Source: Rathayibacter iranicus NCPPB 2253 = VKM Ac-1602 (GTDB lineage Bacteria; Actinomycetota; Actinomycetes; Actinomycetales; Microbacteriaceae). From it: a DNA stretch of 64,000 nucleotides. Positions 44,022-51,459 of this stretch are shown piece after piece. The position numbers and the translations under genes were made by a program. Below the pieces are notes generated by a model. The model did not search any database, was not told where the DNA came from, and saw nothing but the letters and a program-made list of their open reading frames with translations. The stretch spans positions 24,089-88,088 of the forward strand of contig NZ_QGDV01000013.1 of the NCBI RefSeq assembly GCF_003149025.1, in the 5' to 3' direction. Within the stretch, counting starts at the first letter, position 1. Each line of letters begins with the position of its first letter.

Positions 44022-44633
44022 TCATCGGCGCCCATGCGTGGTTTCTCCCGTCAACGGCTCATCTACTACTAGTAGTGGTATTTCCTGATCGCCCAGATAA
44101 GTTCGAAGCTTTCGGCGTGCTGCGAACAACCGCGACTTGACGGTCCCAACCGGGACATCCAGCACTGACGCGGCCGAAGTCATCGTCAGCTCCTCAATGA
44201 GACACAGGTCGACGACCACGCGCTCTGATTGGCTCAGACGACGGATCGATTGAGTGAGCTGGTTGGTGCGCTCTCGGAGGTCGAGTCTTTCGTCGAGCTC
44301 GGGCACCGGATCGGATTGCGGCGCCTCCGGCACCTTGGCCAGCAGGCGACGGTAGCGCCGCGCGGCACGATCGTTGTTCAAGGTCACGTTGGTCGTCACA
44401 GCAAGCAACCAAGGAAGTAACGAACCGTCGACAATCCGGACCTTCGCTCGCAGGCACCACGCTTCAAAGAAGACCATCGCCACGACGTCCTCCGCGTCGT
44501 GAACGTTCCGCACCCGGGCGTACGCCTTCCGGAAGACGCGGGCACGATGCCGGCCAAAGATCGCCGCAAAAGCACGTTCAGCGCCAGCAACCGCTTCGAG
44601 CCAAAGTGCTGCATCCGACTCGTCAGCATCCAA
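44022..44633 (-). CDS. Sigma-70 family (ECF-like) RNA polymerase sigma factor
   Basis: 203 residues from a TTG at 44633 preceded by GGGAGGAG; a longer frame upstream is arginine-rich noise. Region 2 is visible as AERAFAAIFGRHRARVFRKAYARVRNVHDAEDVVAMVFFEAW and region 4 as IRRLSQSERVVVDLCLIEEL then TSAASVLDVPVGTVKSRLFAARRKL. A short linker between them fits the ECF class. It is divergent from the Tat-protein/DUF1906 operon within the accessory island and is a candidate activator of it. No anti-sigma gene is recognised beside it. Confidence 0.85.
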   Translation of the reverse strand: MDADESDAALWLEAVAGAERAFAAIFGRHRARVFRKAYARVRNVHDAEDVVAMVFFEAWCLRAKVRIVDGSLLPWLLAVTTNVTLNNDRAARRYRRLLAKVPEAPQSDPVPELDERLDLRERTNQLTQSIRRLSQSERVVVDLCLIEELTMTSAASVLDVPVGTVKSRLFAARRKLRTYLGDQEIPLLVVDEPLTGETTHGRR

Positions 44634-44939
44634 GACCGCTCCTCCCGAACGGCCAAGCCTACCCGACCCACGGGGCAGCCTCCCGGCAGGGCACGCTCGC
44701 TCGACACGCCCGGGCTGTGCCGAAGTCGAACCGCTAACTAGCCGCCGGACATACCGCATTGAGACCGTCGGAGGCGGGACCGACGGCGAGCGAAGGGGCA
44801 CCAGATCTCCGTCGTGCCAGAACGACCAGGCAGATACCGCCCGACTGACTCATGAAACGACTGGGCACGACCACGCTGCAGCGAGTCAGAATCGTAATGA
44901 AGCAACCACCACGGCGAGGACCTACCCAAGAAATAAGAA
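44634..44939. other. Divergent intergenic region
   Basis: Lies between the sigma-factor gene and the Tat-protein operon. It should hold promoters for both. The stretch before 44940 is AT-richer (AAGAAATAAGAAATGG) than the surrounding DNA. No reading frame or clear operator is recognised. Confidence 0.4.
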
Positions 44940-46001
44940 ATGGAAATAATGAAGTCACTTCGAAATGTTGAATTATCTCGCCGCGCTTTGGTTAGTGGAG
45001 TTGGCATAACGACCACGACGCTGTGGGGCCTAAGCCCGCGAGTCGCGAGCGCAGCCGAGACGCTCGACATAGAAGCCGCCGTCTCGACGTTTGCGCCGGC
45101 GGCCATGTCACTTACGACGGCAAAGTACTACTCGGATGATTGGGGCACGGAATCCACCGCCGCACTTCCCACGCGTGTTGCATTCGATCCTCGAACTGGC
45201 CCTCTCCAGTTCTCGATGACCTGGGACAGTCGCCTATTCTCCGTTCGACAGCCGGCCTATTGTGTCGGCGGTAACGAAACAGAACAGGTGCAATACGACG
45301 TTTCAGGTGACGGGAGGGCGAGCCTTGAGGTGCCTGAGGGAACATCCGAGCTCGTATTTCGGATCGAGACTATCGACCTGTACCCGAACGACAACCTGAG
45401 CGATGTGAAGCAGTCTGCGATCGCCCTGCAAGACCTCGATGAATTGAGGACCGAGAGCTGGGCTGATGAGCTGCAGCGTGTCGAGTGCTCTCCCTGGGGA
45501 GTCGAGGCGTCGGTGAGCTGGATCTGCTACCGCGGTGCGATCGTTCCAGCGCTCACGTCGGTCGTCAGTGTGGGCCCTTCGGACGCACCCGCGGGTTCCA
45601 CAATCAAGCTGAACCACGCTGATGTGGTCAACGCGCCGCAGCTTGTTCAACCACTCGACAAAACGTTCGAACCAGGAAGAGATGCGGCCGCAACTAAAGC
45701 GCGGCCGGACGTCTTGGAAGATTCCTCGGCCACCTCCATCGAATCGACTTCGAGCAGTGGAATCCGCGAGGTCATCATCACCCTATCGGAACCTCTCGCC
45801 GCGGGTGATCGCCTCGACTTTGCAAACGCAGTCGAAGTATCGGACTCCGAGCCGACGGCCTACAGCACCTTCGTGCCTCGAATGGCGGTTCTCCCCGCGG
45901 AGTCAACAGCGGGTATGCGTATGACCGGGAAGCTGGCGTCTATCCCGCTGACCGGCGCAGGCATGCAAGAGAGCATTTACCTCGCGGCGCCGACCGCGTA
46001 G
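44940..46001 (+). CDS. Tat-secreted protein of unknown function
   Basis: 353 residues; ATG at 44940 (alternative 44949). The signal has a twin arginine (LSRRALVSGVGITTTTLWGL, cleavage near ASAAE), so it is predicted to be exported folded. The mature part is beta-rich and acidic (GPLQFSMTWDSRLFSVRQPA, SELVFRIETIDLYPNDNL, EVIITLSEPLAAGDRLDF) and has few Cys; no family or catalytic motif is recognised. GC content is lower than in core genes. It is first in an operon with the DUF1906 gene 42 bases downstream. Confidence 0.75.
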   Translation: MEIMKSLRNVELSRRALVSGVGITTTTLWGLSPRVASAAETLDIEAAVSTFAPAAMSLTTAKYYSDDWGTESTAALPTRVAFDPRTGPLQFSMTWDSRLFSVRQPAYCVGGNETEQVQYDVSGDGRASLEVPEGTSELVFRIETIDLYPNDNLSDVKQSAIALQDLDELRTESWADELQRVECSPWGVEASVSWICYRGAIVPALTSVVSVGPSDAPAGSTIKLNHADVVNAPQLVQPLDKTFEPGRDAAATKARPDVLEDSSATSIESTSSSGIREVIITLSEPLAAGDRLDFANAVEVSDSEPTAYSTFVPRMAVLPAESTAGMRMTGKLASIPLTGAGMQESIYLAAPTA

Positions 46002-46043
46002 ATTACTGGACACGGCGGCCAGAACTAAGAGAGAGAAACAACT

Positions 46044-48257
46044 ATGGGTGATCCCTGGGTTCAGCAGACACAGCAATGGTACATGGATACCTACGGGTAT
46101 CGACCCGGCTTCCTTCCCATTTTAGTAAACGGGCAGACCGGCTGGGACACGATGTTCGCCCTGACGAGAGCACTGCAGTTCGAGCTAGGTATATCTCCCC
46201 TGTCAGACAATTTCGGTGATGGAACTCTCGCAGCTCTTACTGCATACGGCTCAGTCACAGCGACTAACCCGTCTCCGGCGGCACCTGCCTCGAACATCGT
46301 AAAGATTGCCCAGGGCGCGTTGTATTGCAAAGGATACAACGCGGACAATGGTAGCCTGTCGGGCCGCTATAACGTAACGACGCAAGAAGCTACAAAAGCG
46401 CTTCGTGACGATCTCGGTCTTAGTTCGACCTCCGCTGAACTACCGCCGAAGCTATTCAAATTCCTGCTCACAATGGAAGCGGCAACGCTCCTCTCAGGTG
46501 GAAGCTCGGTCATCCGCGACGGTCAACGGGCTATGAACGGGCGGTACCTTGCCCGTAAAGACTATTACCTTGTAGCGGCCGACGGAATATTCCTCCGAGA
46601 CACGCATCGTGCCGTCATGTATGCAATCCAGTACGAAATCGGCATGCCAGACGGGACTGCGAATGGACTGTTCGGTCCGGGCACAAAGTCAGGCCTCACG
46701 ACAAACGCGAATCTGGTCGCGGGAACCGTAGACTCAAGCAAAATATTCGTGCGCTTGTTCCACTTGATGCTCAAAGTAAACGGGTACGCAACGACCTGGA
46801 GCGGAAGCTACACCTCAACGACTGCCGGCTTCGTAAACACGTTCCAGGCGTTTGCCGGCCTACCCGTAACTGGCACAGGCAACCTACAGACGTGGGGAGC
46901 GTTACTGGTCAGCACCGGGGATCCGGATCGGCCCGGTACTGCGGCTGATTGCATCACCACACTTTCGGCGGAGAAGATCTCGCTGCTTCGCAACCGCGGC
47001 TACATATACTTTGGCCGTTACTTAACGAACACGCCGGACCAGGATCCGGACAAGTGTCTGAAGGTCGGCGAGGCGGCCAGGATTATCGCCGCGGGAGGCA
47101 AACTGTTTCCGATCTTCCAGACCGGTGGAGCGGAGCCATCGCATTTCACCGCTGCGCGCGGGAAGGAAGTCGCGGAAGAGGCCGCGGCCGCTGCGATCGC
47201 GTACCAGATTCCGGCAAACACGGTGATCTATTTTACAGTTGACTATGACGCATACGACTGGGAGGTGACGGATAAAATCATCCCCTATTTTCAGGCGGTA
47301 AACGCGAATCTGAGCGCGCTTGGCCGCTCGTTCCGTGTCGGTGTGTACGGACCGAGGAACGTATGCAAACGAGTAAGTGCGGCCGGTTACGCGGTCTTGA
47401 GCTTTGTTTCAGACCTGTCCACCGGATACAGCGGGAACATCGGCCAAACACTCCCGACGAACTGGGCATTTGACCAGGTCCAGACGTGCACCGAAGCGTC
47501 CGGCCAGAACTCGATCGAGATCGATAAGAACATCGCGTCGTCTCGCGCCGCCGGTGTCACAGCACTCGCGGCCGCCACGAATCTTGGAGCTGATCCTCTC
47601 ATTCCCGCGGCACAGAAGGATTCTTTCGAAGCCGCGTGGTTTGCAAATTCGCAGACGTGGGCCGACGACGATCTCAAGCGAACTATTCAGTTGCCGAATC
47701 GCCAGAGCGTGAAGGACGCGGTATTCCGGCACGACGCCTTTATCAAAGGACTCGCGCAGACGTACAGCGTGTACAAAGCACTGATCCTCACGCCAATGAT
47801 CTGGGAGGGATTGGCGTGGACGCCGGCCGATGCAGCAGCGGACAACTTGGTGGTGCAGTACTACGCGTGGAAGGCCGGTGGTCCAGCGCCAGCAATCATG
47901 CATGACGATTCTTCGACCGAACTATGCCAGATCTTTGCTCGGACGGCTATCAAGTCCCGTAATTGGGCGGTGTCTGCGGGCATTCTTACTGACCGTGTCT
48001 ATGATGCGAACAAGTGGCAAGACGTTTGGGAGATGTGGCAGAAGCTCGGCGATGAGCAGTTCAATATCCGTACGGCAATGTTCGTCATGATGTACGAGGC
48101 CAACACGCGCACGCTGGTTGCTGCGACCGCAATGCGCACGCTTTCGCCAAGCCAGGTGATGGCCGCATTGGTTGGCTACAACGGAGACTTGGTTTATGGC
48201 CGAAGGAGGATGTACTTGTACTACCTGATTCAGCGCTGGCACCAGAGCTTCCGTTGA
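46044..48257 (+). CDS. Peptidoglycan-binding / DUF1906 glycoside-hydrolase-like protein
   Basis: 737 residues. About 1-290 contain three or four peptidoglycan-binding-1-like repeats (GWDTMFALTRALQFELGI; VTTQEATKALRDDLGLS; THRAVMYAIQYEIGMPDGTANGLFGP; TAGFVNTFQAFAGLPVTGTG). About 300-525 form a DUF1906 (Rv2525c-like) TIM-barrel domain: LRNRGYIYFGRYLTN, AARIIAAGGKLFPIFQTGG, TVIYFTVDYDAYDW (acidic cleft), RVGVYGPRNVC, DQVQTC, IEIDKNIA. The C-terminal 200 residues are helical. No signal peptide is visible, unusual for a wall-targeted enzyme. Lower GC than neighbours; operon with the Tat protein and a membrane protein. Confidence 0.78.
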   Translation: MGDPWVQQTQQWYMDTYGYRPGFLPILVNGQTGWDTMFALTRALQFELGISPLSDNFGDGTLAALTAYGSVTATNPSPAAPASNIVKIAQGALYCKGYNADNGSLSGRYNVTTQEATKALRDDLGLSSTSAELPPKLFKFLLTMEAATLLSGGSSVIRDGQRAMNGRYLARKDYYLVAADGIFLRDTHRAVMYAIQYEIGMPDGTANGLFGPGTKSGLTTNANLVAGTVDSSKIFVRLFHLMLKVNGYATTWSGSYTSTTAGFVNTFQAFAGLPVTGTGNLQTWGALLVSTGDPDRPGTAADCITTLSAEKISLLRNRGYIYFGRYLTNTPDQDPDKCLKVGEAARIIAAGGKLFPIFQTGGAEPSHFTAARGKEVAEEAAAAAIAYQIPANTVIYFTVDYDAYDWEVTDKIIPYFQAVNANLSALGRSFRVGVYGPRNVCKRVSAAGYAVLSFVSDLSTGYSGNIGQTLPTNWAFDQVQTCTEASGQNSIEIDKNIASSRAAGVTALAAATNLGADPLIPAAQKDSFEAAWFANSQTWADDDLKRTIQLPNRQSVKDAVFRHDAFIKGLAQTYSVYKALILTPMIWEGLAWTPADAAADNLVVQYYAWKAGGPAPAIMHDDSSTELCQIFARTAIKSRNWAVSAGILTDRVYDANKWQDVWEMWQKLGDEQFNIRTAMFVMMYEANTRTLVAATAMRTLSPSQVMAALVGYNGDLVYGRRRMYLYYLIQRWHQSFR

Positions 48258-48709
48258 TGGCCGCTCCAGTGCGAAGTCAAGTTAATGCTGTGCGGGCGGT
48301 CGGCCTATCTGCAGCCGGGGCGGTGTTCTGCGGGGCTGTCCTGGTGCTCTTTTATGCAATCCTCGCGCTCCGCATCACCCTGCCCGCGGGCACAAGCGAA
48401 CTAGGTGTGCCTGGCATTCTCGCCGCATCGGGTCTATTTGGCGTAGCCTTGGGTGGGTTTTTCTGGACAGCTGCAACGCTGCGAAGGCATGGCGTAACCC
48501 GCACCTACTGGTCGTTCCCGGTGCTGGCCGTCGCCGGGGCCGGGTTGAATATCGCGGAGGTCACGCTGTTGAATGGTCCGTATGGTCAGTGGCTTTCTGG
48601 AGCCCCGTGGCCGGTCGTCATCTGCCTATGGTCTGGGCCGTCGATTCCTGCGGGGCTGGCTCTTCTGGCGACGTATCTTGTGCTGCGCTCTCGACGCTCA
48701 AACGGATAG
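48257..48709 (+). CDS. Four-helix membrane protein
   Basis: 150 residues from the ATG at 48257, which shares bases with the preceding stop (TGATG), indicating translational coupling to the DUF1906 gene. Four hydrophobic segments: near 13-35, 50-70, 85-105 and 117-143. There are no charged motifs inside the helices and no recognised family. Coupling suggests an immunity-like, export or anchoring role for the upstream proteins, but this is inference. Confidence 0.6.
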   Translation: MAAPVRSQVNAVRAVGLSAAGAVFCGAVLVLFYAILALRITLPAGTSELGVPGILAASGLFGVALGGFFWTAATLRRHGVTRTYWSFPVLAVAGAGLNIAEVTLLNGPYGQWLSGAPWPVVICLWSGPSIPAGLALLATYLVLRSRRSNG

Positions 48710-48781
48710 GAGTTGCAGTGCGGATTCAAGTAGGGAGATGGCTGAGTGGCTGTGACGCGCCTCGAGGAAGCCGGGTACTAT

Positions 48782-48870
48782 GAGGCTCACACACAACTCG
48801 CCCGAGCGCCACAAAACCCCTGGTCAGGGACACCCTCGTTGAGCGCGTGAAACTATTTTGCATAAGCCTC
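48782..48870. mobile_element. 89-bp MITE copy
   Basis: It starts GAGGCTCACACACAACTCGC, ends TATTTTGCATAAGCCTC and contains the family core CCACAAAACCCCTGGTCAGG. The left terminal repeat is diverged (GAGGCTCAC versus GAGGCTTAT); the right is intact. Only three bases (TAT) separate it from the end of an IS5-like element at 48874. Confidence 0.75.
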
Positions 48871-48873
48871 TAT

Positions 48874-48986
48874 GAGGTCTATTCAAAACGTTTCCTGTAG
48901 AATTCGAGGCTGATTATGGTGGTGATGGTTTCTGCGAAGGTTTCGTAGGGGCGGCGGCAGTCGTTGTGAAGGATTCTCCAGGTCTT
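48874..48986 (-). pseudogene. 3' fragment of an IS5-like transposase
   Basis: The minus strand encodes KTWRILHNDCRRPYETFAET then ITTIISLEFYRKRFE and a stop at 48879, typical of the C-terminus of IS5-family DDE transposases. The rest of the gene is missing. The element end reads GAGGTCTATTCAAAACG at 48874, which resembles the terminal repeats of the 90-bp MITE family. Probably a remnant of the autonomous element that mobilised them. Confidence 0.6.
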
Positions 48987-49093
48987 CAAGTTTGATGGCG
49001 GACGAGCTGTCGGCTTGGGCGGGCGGTCGTAGCCCGATGTTCCTTCGCATGGACCAGGCGACGCTACCGAGCCTCGCCGCAGTCTCGGCCTAG

Positions 49094-49342
49094 GCAAACA
49101 GTTCGAATTTCACTCCGGTCGCCGTAAGCCAGTTCCTCAGCGTCGGGGACTTCCAGCTTGTGGCGTACGCTCACGCGCATGGTCACACAGTGGTGACCCA
49201 CGAGAAGGCGGCGCCGAACGCAACCCGGAAGATCAAGATCCCGGATGCCTGTGCCGCTATGGCCGTCCCGTGCATCGACCCCTTCACGATGCTTCGAGTC
49301 GAAAGCGTCCGTTTCGTTCTGCCCGGGGCATCGACAGCTTGA
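49094..49342 (+). pseudogene. 5'-truncated DUF4411 (PIN-like) gene remnant
   Basis: After a TAG at 49091 the frame encodes NFTPVAVSQFLSVGDFQLVA then YAHAHGHTVVTHEKAAPNAT, RKIKIPDACAAMAVPCIDPF and TMLRVESVRFVL. The VTHE and KIPDAC segments are the conserved C-terminal half of DUF4411, a PIN-like family often in toxin-antitoxin or phage-defence contexts. The N-terminal half and a start codon are absent. Likely non-functional. Confidence 0.6.
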
Positions 49343-49402
49343 GCTTCCCCGTACAGAGGTTTTGCAACGTGACCGACTTTCCGGGGACGATGACCACCCC
49401 AA

Positions 49403-49481
49403 GATCGCGGACGCGATCGGCGCCGACCACCTGATCTACCAGGAGGTCACCGATATGAAGGCGGCGATTCTTGAGGGCTCC
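49403..49481 (+). pseudogene. Diverged fragment of purF
   Basis: 79 bases that match purF 41955-42033 at 72 positions (about 91%). Encodes IADAIGADHLIYQEV and TDMKAAILEGS; of the seven differences nearly all are synonymous, so the copy diverged under coding selection before it was stranded. The flanking sequence is not purF. It marks the right side of the accessory island that begins after purF. Confidence 0.75.
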
Positions 49482-49594
49482 GCACAGGCGAGGGCTGGGC
49501 ACAGGCACAGGCTGGACGCAACCGCTGCCGGGGATGGACGGGCCGCTCCATGATCGGAAGGCGCGACGTCCGCGCATCCAGACGAGGAGTTCCC

Positions 49595-49729
49595 GTGTCT
49601 TACCGCATCTTGCCGTTCCTGCTTACGTACATCGCCCGACGCGTCTCGAAGACGCAGAAAGCACAGCGCGCGGCCGGTGGACGCTCCGGCTCGAGCACCC
49701 GTCGCCGCGCATCGCGCCGGGGGCGCTGA
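49595..49729 (+). CDS. 44-residue basic protein
   Basis: The GTG at 49595 is preceded by GAGGAG at good spacing. It encodes a short hydrophobic start (SYRILPFLLTYIARRV) and a strongly basic, Ser/Gly-rich tail (RAAGGRSGSSTRRRASRRGR). It is the first apparently intact gene after the accessory island. Too short to assign; a small membrane-associated or ribosome-associated peptide is possible. Confidence 0.5.
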   Translation: MSYRILPFLLTYIARRVSKTQKAQRAAGGRSGSSTRRRASRRGR

Positions 49730-49755
49730 GGCACCACGCGGCGGACCGGGTGGGG

Positions 49756-50121
49756 TCAGTCACGCTCGGGCGGAGTCGCCGCGTCACCCTCGTCGGTGAT
49801 CAAAGCCGCCGACTCCTCCCGCTCGATGATCCGCTCCGCCGTCGTGCGCACCACGCGCCGACCGACGACCCGATCGAGCAGCACGACGACGAGCCCCGCG
49901 AGCGCGCCGAACAGAGTGACGAAGAGCAGCAGGCTGAACCCGAAGACCTGAGCCTGCGAGAACCCCTCGGTCTCGGGGAGCGCAAAGGTCAGCACAAAGG
50001 CGACGATTGCGCCGAGCCCGACACCGAGCGCCAGGATGCGCCACACGCGCGGGGAGCGCCGGACGTCGACCTCCTCGCGGGAGACCTCAGGGCGCGGCGA
50101 CGAGTCGAGCGGTTCGGTCAT
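49756..50121 (-). CDS. Two-helix membrane protein
   Basis: 121 residues from the ATG at 50121 with GGAGGA directly upstream. A charged start (MTEPLDSSPRPEVSREEVDV) is followed by two hydrophobic helices (VWRILALGVGLGAIVAFVLTFAL and FGFSLLLFVTLFGALAGLVVVLL) and a cytoplasmic acidic tail (ERIIEREESAALITDEGD). Typical of small actinobacterial inner-membrane proteins; no function known. Confidence 0.7.
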   Translation of the reverse strand: MTEPLDSSPRPEVSREEVDVRRSPRVWRILALGVGLGAIVAFVLTFALPETEGFSQAQVFGFSLLLFVTLFGALAGLVVVLLDRVVGRRVVRTTAERIIEREESAALITDEGDAATPPERD

Positions 50122-50181
50122 TCCTCCATTGTCCCCCGCCAGGGCACGCGCACCGAACTCCCTGAGCCGGCCCACGGACGC

Positions 50182-51084
50182 TCAGAGCGCATGGACGAGT
50201 CGTGCAGCCTGCGCGCGCAGCTCTCGGACGACGGTGCGGACCGAGAGCCGTTCCGCCCGGTCCGGTCGCATCAGCGCAACGATGTGCCGCACCGAGTTCA
50301 CCCCGCGCAGCGGCTTCACGACGACACCCACGCCTCCCGCGGTGTAGCGCGGCAGCACCGCGATGCCCAGGCCGGCCGCGACGAACGCCTCCGTGACGCG
50401 CGTCGAGGCGAAGCGCTGTTCCACCCTGACTGCCTCTCCCGACGCGGTCTCGATGTCCTGCATGACACGTTCGAAGGGGAAGCCATCCGGGACACCGATC
50501 CAGGTCTCGCCGACCAGGTCGGCCGCCGAGACTGTCGCGCGGTCGGCGAGGCGATGACCGACCGGCAGCCCGATGTCGAGCGGCTCGACCATCAGCTCGG
50601 CCATCGCCAGCCCGCGGCCGGCCCATGCGCTCCGGCCCGTAGGTGAGTGCGCGAGGACGATGTCGAAGTCGGCGGTCAGATCGGCGAACTCGTCGGTGCC
50701 GGGATCGGCGTCCTCGCACTGCACGACGAGTCCCTCGACGCTGCGCAGCGCGACGAGGGCGTTCGGAAGGAGCATCTGGCCGGCGGTCGGGAACGTCGCG
50801 ATCGTCACCTCGCCGATCGGGTTGTTCTTGAACGTCTGCCAGACCGCGTCCGCCCGCTCGAGCGCGATGGCGATTTCGGTGGCACTGCGGGCTAGCTCCC
50901 GGCCCGCCGCGGTGAGCACGACTCCCCGTCCCGACCGCTCGATCAGCGGCACGCCCGCCTCGCGCTCGAGCACCTTGAGCTGCTGCGAGACCGCGGAGGG
51001 GGTGCGGTGGGTGGCCTCCGCGACCGCCGTGATCGAGCGGCGCATCGACAGTTCTCTCAGCAGTTCTAATCGGCGCACGTCCAT
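50182..51084 (-). CDS. LysR-family transcriptional regulator
   Basis: 300 residues. N-terminal winged HTH (LRELSMRRSITAVAEATHRT, then PSAVSQQLKVLEREAGVPLI and GRGVVLTAAGRELA), then the periplasmic-binding-like effector domain (GEVTIATFPTAGQMLLPNAL, then FDIVLAHSPTG). Divergent from a 36-residue peptide gene at 51214 with a spacer of about 130 bases that should contain its operator. Effector and regulon not determinable. Confidence 0.85.
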   Translation of the reverse strand: MDVRRLELLRELSMRRSITAVAEATHRTPSAVSQQLKVLEREAGVPLIERSGRGVVLTAAGRELARSATEIAIALERADAVWQTFKNNPIGEVTIATFPTAGQMLLPNALVALRSVEGLVVQCEDADPGTDEFADLTADFDIVLAHSPTGRSAWAGRGLAMAELMVEPLDIGLPVGHRLADRATVSAADLVGETWIGVPDGFPFERVMQDIETASGEAVRVEQRFASTRVTEAFVAAGLGIAVLPRYTAGGVGVVVKPLRGVNSVRHIVALMRPDRAERLSVRTVVRELRAQAARLVHAL

Positions 51085-51213
51085 GTAGGAACGCTACACG
51101 TCAACGCAAGAACAGTTCGATTGTCCTAAGGAACGCGCGGGCTGATAGTGGACGTTGTACCCAGCATCCCGGTGGATGGTTCACATACCGCCGCAACGAA
51201 AGGCAGAACACTC

Positions 51214-51324
51214 ATGAGCATCGCACTCCTCGTCGTTATCAGTGGCCTCGCCGCATGGGGCACAGTCTCGACGGTGCTCGTCGCCCGCCGCGACGGCTAC
51301 CGTCAGGTCCCCGCGCAGCGCTGA
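51214..51324 (+). CDS. 36-residue membrane peptide
   Basis: The ATG at 51214 preceded by AAAGGCAG encodes MSIALLVVISGLAAWGTVST followed by VLVARRDGYRQVPAQR: one transmembrane helix plus a basic cytoplasmic tail. Divergent from the LysR gene; a strong terminator pair follows. The clean hydrophobic-basic composition and the ribosome binding site support a genuine small protein. Function unknown. Confidence 0.6.
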   Translation: MSIALLVVISGLAAWGTVSTVLVARRDGYRQVPAQR

Positions 51325-51360
51325 GCCCGCGCTCCGCGATAGCACCTCATCACGTTTCGA

Positions 51361-51449
51361 CGCCGTCTCCCTTGAGGGAGGCGGCGTTCTCGCGTTTCGC
51401 AGCCCGCGCACGACGAAGGGCCTCCGACCGGAGTCGAAGGCCCTTCGTC
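51361..51449. terminator. Two successive terminator hairpins
   Basis: Hairpin 1: CGCCGTCTCCC (51361) and GGGAGGCGGCG (ends 51386), 4-base loop, one mismatch, followed by TTCTCG. Hairpin 2: GACGAAGGGCCT (51412-51423) and AGGCCCTTCGTC (51438-51449), perfect, followed by TCT. They lie between the small peptide gene and the convergent nucleotidase gene. Confidence 0.75.
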
Positions 51450-51459
51450 TCTACCGGCG

